From positions 180,295 to 244,294 of the forward strand of contig JACUTU010000004.1 in assembly GCA_014859685.1 (NCBI GenBank): DNA of 64,000 nt. The letters run 5' to 3'. Both the position numbers and the translations under genes were made by a program. The stretch is from Sulfurospirillum sp. Lineage in GTDB: Bacteria; Campylobacterota; Campylobacteria; Campylobacterales; Sulfurospirillaceae. This document shows positions 55,873 to 64,000 of the stretch, piece after piece. Position 1 is the stretch's first letter, and the number at the start of each line of letters is the position of its first letter. The notes beneath the pieces were generated by a model that saw nothing but the letters and a program-made list of their open reading frames with translations, had not been told where the DNA came from and ran no database searches.

Positions 55873-56496
55873 TTATAATGCACTTTCAATTAATTCCAAT
55901 AACTGTTTTGAGCCAAAATCCAACAACTCTTTTCCATTAACATAAAATGTTGGAGTTTGTTTGATGTTTAATGCCTCAACCGCTTTTATATCGGTATCGA
56001 TATGTTCTTCTATCTTTTTGTCACGCATTGCTTTTTTTAGTCGTTCGATATCAATCCATGATGCTTGTAGTATCTTCCAAAGTTCATCAAGATTTGCTGT
56101 GTGATTGATGACCCATTTGTCTTGTGTTTTAAAAACAAGTTCGAGTGTTTCTTCATATAGATTTTGTTCACGCGATGCTTCGAGAATTTTTACAACTTCA
56201 CTCACATTTGGATGAAAAGGTGCATACCTCAAGGTAAGTTCAATCTTGCCATCGTATTTTGTAAGAATGTCTTTGATAAAAAAATGAAACTGCGCACAAG
56301 TCCCACATGCTGGATCAAAAAATTCGACCAATTTAACTTTGGCATTTTTCTCTCCTTTTTGATACGAGTAGTCCGTATAAAGCAAATCTTTTGCAACAGT
56401 GTTACTTTGGGCCGGTTTGTACAGGTTTGCACCAACTACAAAAAATATAACTAATGCCAAGATACTAAAGAAGATAATCTTTTGTTCTTTTTTCAT
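55873..56496 (-). CDS. DsbA-like thioredoxin-fold protein
   Basis: 207 residues: N-terminal membrane anchor or signal (IIFFSILALVIFFVVGANLY), thioredoxin fold with active site CGTC in EFFDPACGTCAQFHFF near 63-66, and a cis-Pro-type IKQTPTFYVNGKELLDF. Periplasmic thiol oxidase. It overlaps the DsbB-like gene by 4 bp, forming an oxidase pair. Confidence 0.9.
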   Translation of the reverse strand: MKKEQKIIFFSILALVIFFVVGANLYKPAQSNTVAKDLLYTDYSYQKGEKNAKVKLVEFFDPACGTCAQFHFFIKDILTKYDGKIELTLRYAPFHPNVSEVVKILEASREQNLYEETLELVFKTQDKWVINHTANLDELWKILQASWIDIERLKKAMRDKKIEEHIDTDIKAVEALNIKQTPTFYVNGKELLDFGSKQLLELIESAL

Positions 56497-56909
56497 TGTG
56501 ATCCTTTTTTAAAAAAATAAAGCGAAACGAGTATAATTAAAAATGCTATCAAAGAGAGTAGGGGAATGGTTATGAATCCAAACCAATCGATATAATGCGT
56601 ACTACAAGGTACACCCATACTACAAGGACTAAGTTCTTCCGCGATGATGCCATAAGTTACAAGGTTATGGTATAGAGCAAAAAAAGTACCAAAGCTAGCA
56701 AGTGGCATGGCAAAATAAAAGAAGGATTTATCTTTTTTGAGAATTCCAACTATGCCGATAAGCACAAGAGGATACATAAAAATTCGCTGATACCAACACA
56801 ATGTACAGGGAATAAAATACATAACTTCGCTAAAGAAAAGACTTCCAGCTGTCGCCATAAGTGCTGTGAGCCAAAATAGATAGAGCCAAAAATGAGGTGT
56901 AATTTTCAC
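56493..56909 (-). CDS. DsbB/BdbC-like disulfide oxidoreductase
   Basis: 138 residues with four membrane segments. First cysteine pair in IPCTLCWYQRIFMYP and second pair in SPCSMGVPCSTHY, the layout of small BdbC-type DsbB proteins. It should pass electrons from the DsbA-like partner to quinone. A TATACT box on the minus strand lies at 56942-56947. Confidence 0.9.
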   Translation of the reverse strand: MKITPHFWLYLFWLTALMATAGSLFFSEVMYFIPCTLCWYQRIFMYPLVLIGIVGILKKDKSFFYFAMPLASFGTFFALYHNLVTYGIIAEELSPCSMGVPCSTHYIDWFGFITIPLLSLIAFLIILVSLYFFKKGSQ

Positions 56910-56969
56910 AAGTTTTAATTCCTTTTTTTGAAATTTTGTGTAGTATAACGGATTTTCTTAAATACAGTT

Positions 56970-58601
56970 TTAAAATTTGTGATTTTTTTCAATTTCTAAG
57001 AGTTTTTCTATGAGCGTTTGTGCGGAGATTTCGCTACCTAAAATCTTACTATAGATAACATAATTTGCTAGCACTTTTTTACCATACTCTCGACTCTCAT
57101 CATAAGCTATCAGCTCGATACTCATATAAGGTTCATAGATATTTTTACTAAATAATCCACTCCTAAGAACCCGTTTTGTAAAACCTATGCCACCATTGTA
57201 CGCATAAGCGACAAGAAGAGGATGGTGAAGATATTTTTGTAGATACAAAAGGTGGATATCTGCAAAAAGATACGCTGTTTGTGGATTAAACATCGCATCA
57301 AGTTCAAAATCAACAAATTTTTGTTCTTTTGCGATTGCTTTTGCTAAAAAAGGCATAAATTGCATAGTGCCTAGTGCATAAGAAGAAGAGATCGCCGATG
57401 GAATAAATCTGCTCTCTTGCCTTGCAAGTGCGAGTATAAGCGCCTTTTTTTCGATGCTAGTATCTGGCAAAAATTCTGCATACGCAACTGGAAAATAATG
57501 CTCCTTATAGCTTCTAGCACGCTCCATCAAAAAAGAATAATGCCCTATCGTGTTTTTATAAAGATAACTTTGTGCTAGCTTTTCATACTCTTGCGGCGTT
57601 TTGTTTGCAATTTCATTTAAAAAATTTGTCCATTCAAACGGATCTTTTTCATCAAAATTTGGATGTTTTGCATACGCTTTGGGTATGATGATATTTTTTG
57701 GCTCCACTTTGGCAAGTAGTGTGTAGATATTGATATCAAAACTCTCTTGTAATTGTTTTATGTACTTCGTGTCTTTGGAGATGAGGTAGCGCCAAAAACT
57801 TGTTTTATCTTTATCTATACGATAATACGCAAGCTCATAAGAAGCATCAAAAAACGCCATAGCTAATTGTAATTTATCAAATTTAAGAGCATTGAGTCCT
57901 AGAAAAAAAAGACTTTGATGCGTTAGCGTGCCATTAGTTGATGGGCTTACATGTAGGAGTGATTTTTGGATATTTTTGAGTTTTGCATCTGTGATGATGA
58001 GTTTGATGCTATCGTTAAATCTCTTATCTTGTGTAAGGTTTTCTATGATTTTTGCATCGATTGGTTTGTTAAAATGCTCCAACCTGTATGCCGCACCTAT
58101 TTTGTTAAACACTTCAAAAAAAGCATCACCGCCGTGTTGTAACATAGTAGCAAAGATGTCATCTTGCGCTAGTGTACGCAGGGCAACCGCTTCTTTGTAT
58201 CCATCTAGTTTAGAAGCCAACTCTTTTAGCTTTTTTTTCTCAAGTTTGCTCGCCTCAAACACGCTCAATCCGATAGCGATACAATCTTGATCATCAGTGG
58301 CTAAGAGTTTCGTAATTTCCAATTTCAGACACTGGGAAACTTTATTCCAGCCCGCATCTTCCATTTTTGCAGCAAAAGCATGAAAGAGTGGATAAGTCAT
58401 GCGGGAAATTTGTTCTAGCAATGCCCAAGCATCTTCTTTACTGCATTTAGGTGAGTCCAAGTATCTAGAGATATAAAAATCTTTTGCTATACCATCTGGT
58501 TTATTGTGAAAAAATGTGTAATCTTTTGGCACACTCCCAAAGCTAGCAATGGCACTAAAAAGTACGCTTACAACCAAGACAAAGAGTTTTTTAGAGTGCA
58601 T
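56970..58601 (-). CDS. slt: soluble lytic murein transglycosylase Slt
   Basis: 543 residues: signal peptide (FVLVVSVLFSAIASFG), a long alpha-superhelical domain, and C-terminal SLT domain with catalytic Glu in ALARQESRFIPSAISSSYALG, GTMQFMPFLAKAI and VAYAYNGGIG. ATG 58601 is chosen over TTG codons at 58607 and 58613; there is no strong ribosome site. It overlaps yggT by 11 bp. Confidence 0.92.
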   Translation of the reverse strand: MHSKKLFVLVVSVLFSAIASFGSVPKDYTFFHNKPDGIAKDFYISRYLDSPKCSKEDAWALLEQISRMTYPLFHAFAAKMEDAGWNKVSQCLKLEITKLLATDDQDCIAIGLSVFEASKLEKKKLKELASKLDGYKEAVALRTLAQDDIFATMLQHGGDAFFEVFNKIGAAYRLEHFNKPIDAKIIENLTQDKRFNDSIKLIITDAKLKNIQKSLLHVSPSTNGTLTHQSLFFLGLNALKFDKLQLAMAFFDASYELAYYRIDKDKTSFWRYLISKDTKYIKQLQESFDINIYTLLAKVEPKNIIIPKAYAKHPNFDEKDPFEWTNFLNEIANKTPQEYEKLAQSYLYKNTIGHYSFLMERARSYKEHYFPVAYAEFLPDTSIEKKALILALARQESRFIPSAISSSYALGTMQFMPFLAKAIAKEQKFVDFELDAMFNPQTAYLFADIHLLYLQKYLHHPLLVAYAYNGGIGFTKRVLRSGLFSKNIYEPYMSIELIAYDESREYGKKVLANYVIYSKILGSEISAQTLIEKLLEIEKNHKF

Positions 58602-58887
58602 TGACAAGAGCAAAAAGAAGCTTTACTGCAAAAAGATCTAAAAATTGCAAACCAAGTATGATTGCAATAGGAGCAAGATCGATACCCCCGATAACAGTAG
58701 GTACATAGCGTCTTATAAACTCATAAACAGGCTCAGTAAGTCTTCTAAGAACTTGAACGATTGGATTGTAAGGATCAGGTCTTACCCAAGAGATGAGTGC
58801 CGCGATGATAATCACCCAAATGTAGATATTGATAAGCATATGTAAAATCTGTGCTAAGGCCTCTATAAGTGTTGCAAGTACGATCAT
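58591..58887 (-). CDS. YggT family membrane protein
   Basis: 98 residues with two hydrophobic segments around the family motif WVRPDPYNPIVQVLRRLTEPVYEFIR (here split by residues 33-60). Members are linked to osmotic tolerance or division-site proteins, without a defined mechanism. First gene of the yggT-slt pair, with a TATAAT box 31 bp upstream. Confidence 0.9.
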   Translation of the reverse strand: MIVLATLIEALAQILHMLINIYIWVIIIAALISWVRPDPYNPIVQVLRRLTEPVYEFIRRYVPTVIGGIDLAPIAIILGLQFLDLFAVKLLFALVNAL

Positions 58888-58917
58888 ATTGTATTTCCTG
58901 TGTTTATTTTTTGTGTA

Positions 58918-58923
58918 ATTATA
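58918..58923 (-). promoter_or_regulatory. -10 box for yggT-slt
   Basis: TATAAT on the minus strand in the divergent gap before yggT; part of TTGGTATAATTAC. Confidence 0.6.
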
Positions 58924-59002
58924 CCAAGTGCAAATTTAAACCATGGTAACACTTAGATGGATTTGAAATTGATAATTAAACAAGAATCTCATTTCAATTC
59001 GC

Positions 59003-59008
59003 TATAAT
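59003..59008 (+). promoter_or_regulatory. -10 box for the glutamine amidotransferase gene
   Basis: TATAAT about 135 bp before the ATG at 59143. The long untranslated leader between them is AT-rich; I see no riboswitch or attenuator in it. Confidence 0.5.
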
Positions 59009-59142
59009 TAAAAAATTTTTGTGCTACCTAAACTTATAAAATTTATGAAAATGAATAACAGTAGTGGAGAAAAATTTATAATCTTTTGAGCATATATTTT
59101 AAAAATTCCTTCAAATGGAACTTTATAAAGGATAGAAATAAA

Positions 59143-59715
59143 ATGATTTTAATGATTGATAATTATGATAGTTTTACTTATAACATTGTGCAGTATTGTC
59201 TCGAACTTGGGGCTGATTTGAAAGTTATCCGCAATGATGAGCTGAGTGTAGAAGAGATAGAAGCTTTACGCCCACAAAAGATTATTATTTCTCCAGGTCC
59301 TGCTACGCCCAATGAGGCTGGAGTGAGTCTTGAAGTGATTTCATATTTTAAAGACAAACTTCCTATTTTGGGGATTTGTTTGGGGCATCAAGCGATTGCA
59401 CAAAGTTTTGGTGCTAAAATTGTAAGAGCTAAAAATATGATGCACGGTAAAACTTCAAAAATTAAACAAAATCAAAAAGACACCTGTCTTTTTAAGGGTT
59501 TGCCAGAAGCATTTACGATGACAAGATACCATTCTTTGGTTGTTGAAAACAAGGAATTACCACCAGAGATTATCGTTACTTCATGCAGCGAGGATGATGG
59601 AGAAATTATGTCTTTGCAGATTAAAGATAAGCAAATTTATGGTGTACAATTTCATCCAGAGTCTATTTTGAGTGAGTATGGACATGAGATATTGGATAAT
59701 TTTTTAAAATTATGA
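59143..59715 (+). CDS. pabA: anthranilate/aminodeoxychorismate synthase glutamine amidotransferase
   Basis: 190 residues of the TrpG/PabA type: MIDNYDSFTYNIVQYC, ISPGPATPNEAG, nucleophile Cys in LGICLGHQAIAQSFG near 79, and VQFHPESILSEYGHEI with the His-Glu pair. Supplies ammonia for aminodeoxychorismate or anthranilate. No trp or pabB gene is adjacent, so which product is open; PabA is the commoner case for stand-alone copies. ATG 59143 has AAGGA upstream. Confidence 0.9.
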   Translation: MILMIDNYDSFTYNIVQYCLELGADLKVIRNDELSVEEIEALRPQKIIISPGPATPNEAGVSLEVISYFKDKLPILGICLGHQAIAQSFGAKIVRAKNMMHGKTSKIKQNQKDTCLFKGLPEAFTMTRYHSLVVENKELPPEIIVTSCSEDDGEIMSLQIKDKQIYGVQFHPESILSEYGHEILDNFLKL

Positions 59716-60893
59716 GAGAAATAACACTTATTTTTTTGATCATTTTTGTCAATACTATTTTTTTATTATTTGCCATCAATGGTCTCTCTATCCACGCACA
59801 AGAAGCATTGATCTATTTTGAGGGCGTGGGCTTCTTACATGTAATCACGCACTTTTTTACCTCTGTGCTTGGGCAAAATGACTTTGCACTTCGCTTGCCG
59901 TTTTTACTCTTACATGTAGGCTCGCTTGTGCTGCTATACAAGATAGCTAAACCATTGCTAAAACATAAAATAGACAGAGTCGTGAGTGTTGGTATCTACG
60001 CACTTTTGCCAGGCGTCAATAGTGCTGCTTTGCTCGTTGATCCAGCTGGTATAGTGATATTTGTAACGCTTTTATTTGTTTACCTTTACATGCAATGTTT
60101 TTATAAAAGTGCATTTACAGTGCTTGTTGCAACTCTTTTTATAGACAATGCCTTTGCAATTTTGTATCTCTCGCTCTTTTTTTATGCTATCCATAAAAGA
60201 GAGAAGCCGCTGATATTTCTGAGTCTTACGCTTTTTACTCTTTGCATGTATGCGTATGGATTTGATACAGGTGGCAAACCAAAAGGGTATTTTTTGGATA
60301 CTTTAGGAGTGTATGCCGCTATATTTTCCCCTTTGTTGTTTTTATATTTTATCTATGCACTCTACCGAATTCTCATCAAAGAAGAAAAAAATCTGCTATG
60401 GTTTATTTCCTTTAGTGCTTTGTTGCTTTCTTTGTTGCTTTCTTTTAGACAAAAATTACATATTGAAGAATTTGCACCATTCGTGGTGCTTGCAATTCCA
60501 CTGATGGTTCGAGTGTTTTACAATAGTTTTAGAGTCCGTTTACCGATACACAGAAGATATCATAAAATCCTTTTCATAGTTATCTTTTCGTCATTGGCAT
60601 TCAATTTTGCTCTCAGTGTTTTCAATAAACCTTTGTACGGCTTTGTGCAAGATCCAAAAAAACATTTTTCTTATGATTATCATATTGCAAAAGATTTGGC
60701 ACAAAAACTCAAAGATAATAACATCAATTATATCACAACAAGCGATGACGCATTGCAGTTGCGACTCAAGTTTTATGGTATAAAAAGTGGTAATGCATAT
60801 AAGCTGACATCATATCCAATGTATAAAAAAGAGCAAAAAACTTTTAAGATAACTTACGCTGGCGTGCTGGTGAAAACATTTTATCTTTATTGA
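59712..60893 (+). CDS. GT-C-fold membrane glycosyltransferase-like protein
   Basis: 393 residues, ten or so membrane segments. The first loop has IHAQEALIYFEG and the text NDFALRLPFLLLHVGSLVLL is like ArnT/PMT-type lipid-linked sugar transferases (usual ...FALRLPSALFG). A short soluble tail (QDPKKHFSYDYHIAKDLAQ) follows. Donor and acceptor are unknown; LPS or protein glycosylation are possible. It overlaps the amidotransferase stop by 4 bp. Confidence 0.78.
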   Translation: MREITLIFLIIFVNTIFLLFAINGLSIHAQEALIYFEGVGFLHVITHFFTSVLGQNDFALRLPFLLLHVGSLVLLYKIAKPLLKHKIDRVVSVGIYALLPGVNSAALLVDPAGIVIFVTLLFVYLYMQCFYKSAFTVLVATLFIDNAFAILYLSLFFYAIHKREKPLIFLSLTLFTLCMYAYGFDTGGKPKGYFLDTLGVYAAIFSPLLFLYFIYALYRILIKEEKNLLWFISFSALLLSLLLSFRQKLHIEEFAPFVVLAIPLMVRVFYNSFRVRLPIHRRYHKILFIVIFSSLAFNFALSVFNKPLYGFVQDPKKHFSYDYHIAKDLAQKLKDNNINYITTSDDALQLRLKFYGIKSGNAYKLTSYPMYKKEQKTFKITYAGVLVKTFYLY

Positions 60894-60912
60894 TAATTTG
60901 CTATACTTATTC

Positions 60913-61010
60913 ACTGATGTCCCTACAACCTCCTAAAGCTACGAAAAGGGTAATTTTCGAGAAAATGAGAGGTATTTACGAACTTTTTTACAAAAGTGTG
61001 TAAGGTCAGT
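60913..61010 (+). repeat. MITE-like repeat copy C (98 bp, internally deleted) with target duplication
   Basis: Starts ACTGATGT, then jumps to CCCTACAACCTCCTAAAG and ends GTGTGTAAGGTCAGT. Compared with A and B it lacks about 45 bp holding the first hairpin; the deletion joins two ATGT tetramers. TATTC is present directly on both sides (60908-60912 and 61011-61015), a perfect 5-bp flanking duplication. It lies 25 bp before the pseudopilin ATG. Confidence 0.85.
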
Positions 61011-61035
61011 TATTCAAATCAAAAAAGGCAAATAG

Positions 61036-61698
61036 ATGAGAAGAGCATTCACAATGCTAGAACTTATTTTTGTTATCGTTGTAGTTGGAATTATATCTGT
61101 GCTTATATTGCCAAGTTTTAACCGAAACAACCTCCAAGAAGCCGCAGATCAACTTGTAAGCCACATACGATACACGCAACATTTAGCAATGATTGATGAT
61201 AGATTTGATGCTGAAGATGAAGAATGGTTTAAAGGAAGATGGCAGATAGCTTTTATTAATAATAATTCCAGTGGAAATCAGTGGACATATACAGTATTTT
61301 CTGATTGGAAAGGCGCTCATACAGGAAGTCCAAATAAAGCTGTTGCTGGTATTAGGAGCGAGTATGCCACAAATCCCTTAGACACAACAAAATATCTTAC
61401 ATGTGGAGATAGTGGAACAAATATTGTTCATTATGGAGATCCTGAAGTAACTGATAATTTATGCTTGGGGGATACTTATGGCATTACAGCCGTTTCAGTT
61501 AACGGAGGGAATACAGGTTCTTCTTCGTCTAGAATAGTCTTTGATGCATTAGGCCGACCTTACCGTGGAAATAGTAGATATTTTAACAATGCTGCACATA
61601 GGATTATGACAACGCAAGTACAAATAATTTTGAGTAATTCAAGCGATAGCATAACAATTGCCATCGAACCAGAAACTGGCTATGCTCACATTCTTTGA
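61036..61698 (+). CDS. type II secretion/type IV pilin-like pseudopilin
   Basis: 220 residues. Short basic leader then the prepilin motif RAFTMLELIFVIVVVGIISV with Glu at mature position 5, although the residue after the cleavage point differs from the canonical Phe by position, followed by a long helix and a soluble domain with Gly/Ser-rich loops. GspH-like or minor pilin. No other secretion or pilus gene is near. AAAAGGC precedes the ATG; the promoter must lie in or upstream of repeat C. Confidence 0.85.
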   Translation: MRRAFTMLELIFVIVVVGIISVLILPSFNRNNLQEAADQLVSHIRYTQHLAMIDDRFDAEDEEWFKGRWQIAFINNNSSGNQWTYTVFSDWKGAHTGSPNKAVAGIRSEYATNPLDTTKYLTCGDSGTNIVHYGDPEVTDNLCLGDTYGITAVSVNGGNTGSSSSRIVFDALGRPYRGNSRYFNNAAHRIMTTQVQIILSNSSDSITIAIEPETGYAHIL

Positions 61699-61725
61699 TT
61701 AACCTTACTTTTAGATTAAATTATA

Positions 61726-61731
61726 TATAAT
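61726..61731 (+). promoter_or_regulatory. -10 box of rplY
   Basis: TATAAT within TTATATATAATTTGC, 29 bp before the rplY ATG. Confidence 0.6.
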
Positions 61732-61760
61732 TTGCACCTTATTTTTTAAAAAGGACGAGA

Positions 61761-62297
61761 ATGTTAGAAGGTATTATTAGAGAGAGTACTGAGAAAAAAG
61801 CTACAAAAGCTTTGAGAAAAGATGGTTATCTAATTGCTAACATTTATGGAAAAGGCGTTGAAAATATCAATGCTGCGTTTAAAACAAACGAGTTCATAAG
61901 AGCAGTTAAGAACAAAACAAGTTTGGCGTTTCCAGTTAAAGTTGGCGGCACTGAATATAAAGTTGTAGTCCAAGACTATCAAAAAGAACCAATCAATGCA
62001 ACACTCTTACATGTAGATTTGCGAATAGCACTCGATGGTGTTGTTTCTAAATACTTAGTGCCAGTTAAAACTACGGGTTCACCAAAAGGTTTAAAAAACA
62101 AAGGTATTTTGATTAATTCAAAAAAACGAATACTTGTAAAATGTACAGCTGAAAATCTTCCAGTGCATTTTATGCTAGATGTTAGCGATCTTGATGTGGG
62201 TGATGCTATCTTGATAAGAGATATCGAAGTACCAGAGGGTGTAGTGATGATGGAAGAAGATAGAGTTGCAGTAGCTGGGGTTATTAAAGCTAAGTAA
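61761..62297 (+). CDS. rplY: 50S ribosomal protein L25 (general stress protein Ctc type)
   Basis: 178 residues, two-domain L25/TL5: N-terminal 5S rRNA-binding part ([20 protein letters not shown]) and C-terminal beta domain ([18 protein letters not shown]). AAAAAGGA precedes ATG 61761. Followed 7 bp later by pth, as usual. Confidence 0.95.
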   Translation: MLEGIIRESTEKKATKALRKDGYLIANIYGKGVENINAAFKTNEFIRAVKNKTSLAFPVKVGGTEYKVVVQDYQKEPINATLLHVDLRIALDGVVSKYLVPVKTTGSPKGLKNKGILINSKKRILVKCTAENLPVHFMLDVSDLDVGDAILIRDIEVPEGVVMMEEDRVAVAGVIKAK

Positions 62298-62304
62298 TAT
62301 TGGC

Positions 62305-62874
62305 ATGCATCTCATAGTTGGTCTGGGCAATCCAGATCCAAAATATCTCAAGAATAGACACAATATAGGCTTTATGGTCATCGACAAACTAATTGAAGAC
62401 CATAAAGCCTCCGACATCTCTAAAAACTCTTTTAGGGGCAAACTTTACAAATTCAAAGATACTCTTTTTCTCAAACCGTACACCTATATGAATCTCTCTG
62501 GCGAGAGCGTATATAGTGTTTGTGATTATTATAAACCAGATAGTGTAGTGGTCGTACATGATGATCTTGATCTGCCTTTTGGAACTGTTCGCATGAAGGT
62601 GGGTGGTGGAAACGGAGGACATAATGGGCTTAAGTCCATTGATTCTCATATTGGTAAAGAATATATAAGACTTCGAATAGGCATAGGAAAACCACAAAAT
62701 AAAGATGCGACCGCCAATTTTGTATTGAGTGACTTTCCAAAAGCACAATCGCAACATTTATCAGATATAATTGCCCACGGCGCGCTTTGTGCAGTTGCAT
62801 TGATTAAAGAAGAAGTGGCACAAGTAGCGAGTCGCTTTAGCTTAAAAGATGACTTTGAGAAAGAAAATCTATGA
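62305..62874 (+). CDS. pth: peptidyl-tRNA hydrolase
   Basis: 189 residues: VGLGNPDPKYLKNRHNIGF with the catalytic His near 19, FLKPYTYMNLSG, VVHDDLDLPFG and GGNGGHNGLKSI. Releases tRNA from stalled peptidyl-tRNA. Overlaps lptG by 4 bp. Confidence 0.96.
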   Translation: MHLIVGLGNPDPKYLKNRHNIGFMVIDKLIEDHKASDISKNSFRGKLYKFKDTLFLKPYTYMNLSGESVYSVCDYYKPDSVVVVHDDLDLPFGTVRMKVGGGNGGHNGLKSIDSHIGKEYIRLRIGIGKPQNKDATANFVLSDFPKAQSQHLSDIIAHGALCAVALIKEEVAQVASRFSLKDDFEKENL

Positions 62875-63932
62875 AAATTTTTCAGCGATATATTATTGTT
62901 AATTACATCAAAAATCTTTTGATTATTTTCATATCGCTTGAATTGTTTTATGTAGGTGTTGATCTGCTTTCAAATTTCAAAGATTTGCCAGACTCTGCAA
63001 ATATCCAACTCCTCTATGTAGTTTTTAAAATTCTAGATGCTATCAACTATACACTTCCACTCTCCTCTGTTTTTGCGATGATTGTTACAAAATTTACTAT
63101 GATAAAATCAAATGAACTTGTGAGTATGTACTCAGTAGGAATTCGCAAAAATAGTGTTATAGCTCCACTCTTTTTAGTCGCTTCCATTTTTATGAGCATT
63201 TTTGCAGCATTGCACTTTACCTCTTTTACATATGCCAACGAGTATAGTCAAAACCTTTTGCGGTATAGCACCATCTCCAACAGTTCAAGCAATCTCTTTT
63301 TAAAAGATAAAGATCAATATATCTATTTTAAAACTTTGGATCCTATTAAAAAAAATGCCCAAGGGATAAAAATATTTGAAGTTAAAGATAATGATTTAGA
63401 AAAAATAATTAGTGCAGACAATGGATATTTTTTCAACAATAGATGGATCTTAAAAAATGTTCAGGTGCTTTATAAACCAAAAGCGTTAGGCATAGGAGAC
63501 ACAGGATTAAAAGAAATTTTACACGATAGATACGAAGCTTTAGAAAATTTTAGACCAAAAATAATGGACAATATTTTCAAATCAGAATATACACTCTCAA
63601 CGCTAGATGCCTTTGACGCCTATATTTTTTTTAATGCACAAGACATCAATACTAAGCGAATTCGCGCCATCATCTACACACAAATGTTTTTGCCTTTTTT
63701 TGCACCACTTCTCATTATAATATTGTTTCATTTTTTACCAATTAGTAGTAGATTTTTTAACTTGACATTTTTAAGCTTTATTTTTACACTTATAGCTCTT
63801 TTTACTTGGGGCATACTATTTTTGCTTTCAAAACTCTCATACGGCGGAGTAATTTTGCCAGAAATAGCACTTATTTTGCCACTTTTTATTCTCGCTTTAA
63901 TATCTTTTCGTGTATATTTCAAAAGCTCCTAA
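62871..63932 (+). CDS. LptF/LptG (YjgP/YjgQ) family LPS export permease
   Basis: 353 residues: three N-terminal membrane segments beginning QRYIIVNYIKNLLIIF, a periplasmic jellyroll region near 125-245, and three C-terminal segments. Works with LptB and passes LPS to LptC (gene at 45458). LptG-like by position after pth; LptF versus LptG is not decided. Confidence 0.88.
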   Translation: MKIFQRYIIVNYIKNLLIIFISLELFYVGVDLLSNFKDLPDSANIQLLYVVFKILDAINYTLPLSSVFAMIVTKFTMIKSNELVSMYSVGIRKNSVIAPLFLVASIFMSIFAALHFTSFTYANEYSQNLLRYSTISNSSSNLFLKDKDQYIYFKTLDPIKKNAQGIKIFEVKDNDLEKIISADNGYFFNNRWILKNVQVLYKPKALGIGDTGLKEILHDRYEALENFRPKIMDNIFKSEYTLSTLDAFDAYIFFNAQDINTKRIRAIIYTQMFLPFFAPLLIIILFHFLPISSRFFNLTFLSFIFTLIALFTWGILFLLSKLSYGGVILPEIALILPLFILALISFRVYFKSS

Positions 63933-63983
63933 CTTTTTACACTCTCCTTTCAAACTTTAATCTTCTTCAAAGCTTTGTTGCTA

Positions 63984-63989
63984 TATAAT
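63984..63989 (+). promoter_or_regulatory. -10 box at the right edge
   Basis: TATAAT 11 bp before the end of the window, probably for a rightward gene or RNA outside it. Confidence 0.4.
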
Positions 63990-64000
63990 TTCGACCTCGT

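Noticed and set aside
59009..59142. Riboswitch or trp attenuator in the leader of the amidotransferase gene
   Set aside because: No run of Trp codons and no strong paired stems were visible.

Overview
The window looks like a chromosome segment of a free-living Campylobacterota (epsilonproteobacterium), low in GC, of the Sulfurimonas/Sulfurospirillum/Sulfuricurvum kind. Grounds: several gene blocks follow the order I remember from Campylobacter jejuni (rluA-like, FN3 lipoprotein, trmB, ftsE, ftsX, M23, pyrH, rpoZ, spoT, tyrS, FabK-like, amiA; adk, aspS, nadK, recN, REC-REC-GGDEF, tatD, LysM transglycosylase, rlpA, kdsC-like, lptC, lptA, engB, mrdA; metG, small Cys protein, fbp, mobB, lipoprotein; rplY, pth, lptG). 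Added to these are genes expected in an environmental relative: malate synthase G, a tungsten/molybdenum aldehyde oxidoreductase, a SulP transporter and DUF1538/PII-like proteins. I cannot name a species. Synteny statements come from memory, not from a search.

Layout. 0-4.1 kb: 3' end of a BaiN-like flavoprotein, then dnaE. 4.1-10.1 kb: a leftward block, with SulP on its own strong promoter and a tightly overlapped set of DUF234, FlgS-like kinase, DUF1538 transporter, PII-like and CBS genes. 10.2-12.0 kb: class V aminotransferase and RsuA-type pseudouridine synthase. 12.0-20.7 kb: the accessory part. It contains malate synthase G, a CAT-anticodon tRNA, a FIST-domain sensor kinase with its OmpR-type regulator, and an aldehyde oxidoreductase/MoaD/ThiF cassette, all separated by copies of a short MITE-like repeat. 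20.7-34.8 kb: rodA and the long envelope/translation operon. 34.8-37.8 kb: leftward CinA-like, adk, aspS. 37.9-49.7 kb: rightward cell-wall, LPS-transport and repair genes. 49.7-54.6 kb: leftward ybeY, a Mur_N-like orphan, metG, fbp, mobB. 54.7-58.9 kb: lipoprotein, sodB, a DsbA/DsbB-type pair, slt, yggT. 59-64 kb: pabA-type amidotransferase, GT-C-type membrane protein, a fourth good position for the repeat, pseudopilin, rplY, pth, lptG.

How it fits together. Much of the window builds or remodels the envelope: FtsEX, a catalytically degenerate EnvC-like protein and AmiA are in one operon; RodA, PBP2 and a MreD-like protein serve elongation; two lytic transglycosylases, RlpA, LptC/LptA, LptG and a KdsC-like phosphatase complete the theme.

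Two sequence-level signals stand out. First, the palindrome TTACATGTAA (core TACATGTA) occurs about 37 times by hand count (20 full 10-mers), mostly inside genes, where base composition predicts about two for the core. Second, a 98-144 bp element with imperfect 16-bp terminal inverted repeats recurs; two inverted copies bracket the aldehyde oxidoreductase cassette and one copy has a perfect 5-bp flanking duplication. Both are the best candidates here for something undescribed. No CRISPR array, prophage, transposase or rRNA operon was seen.
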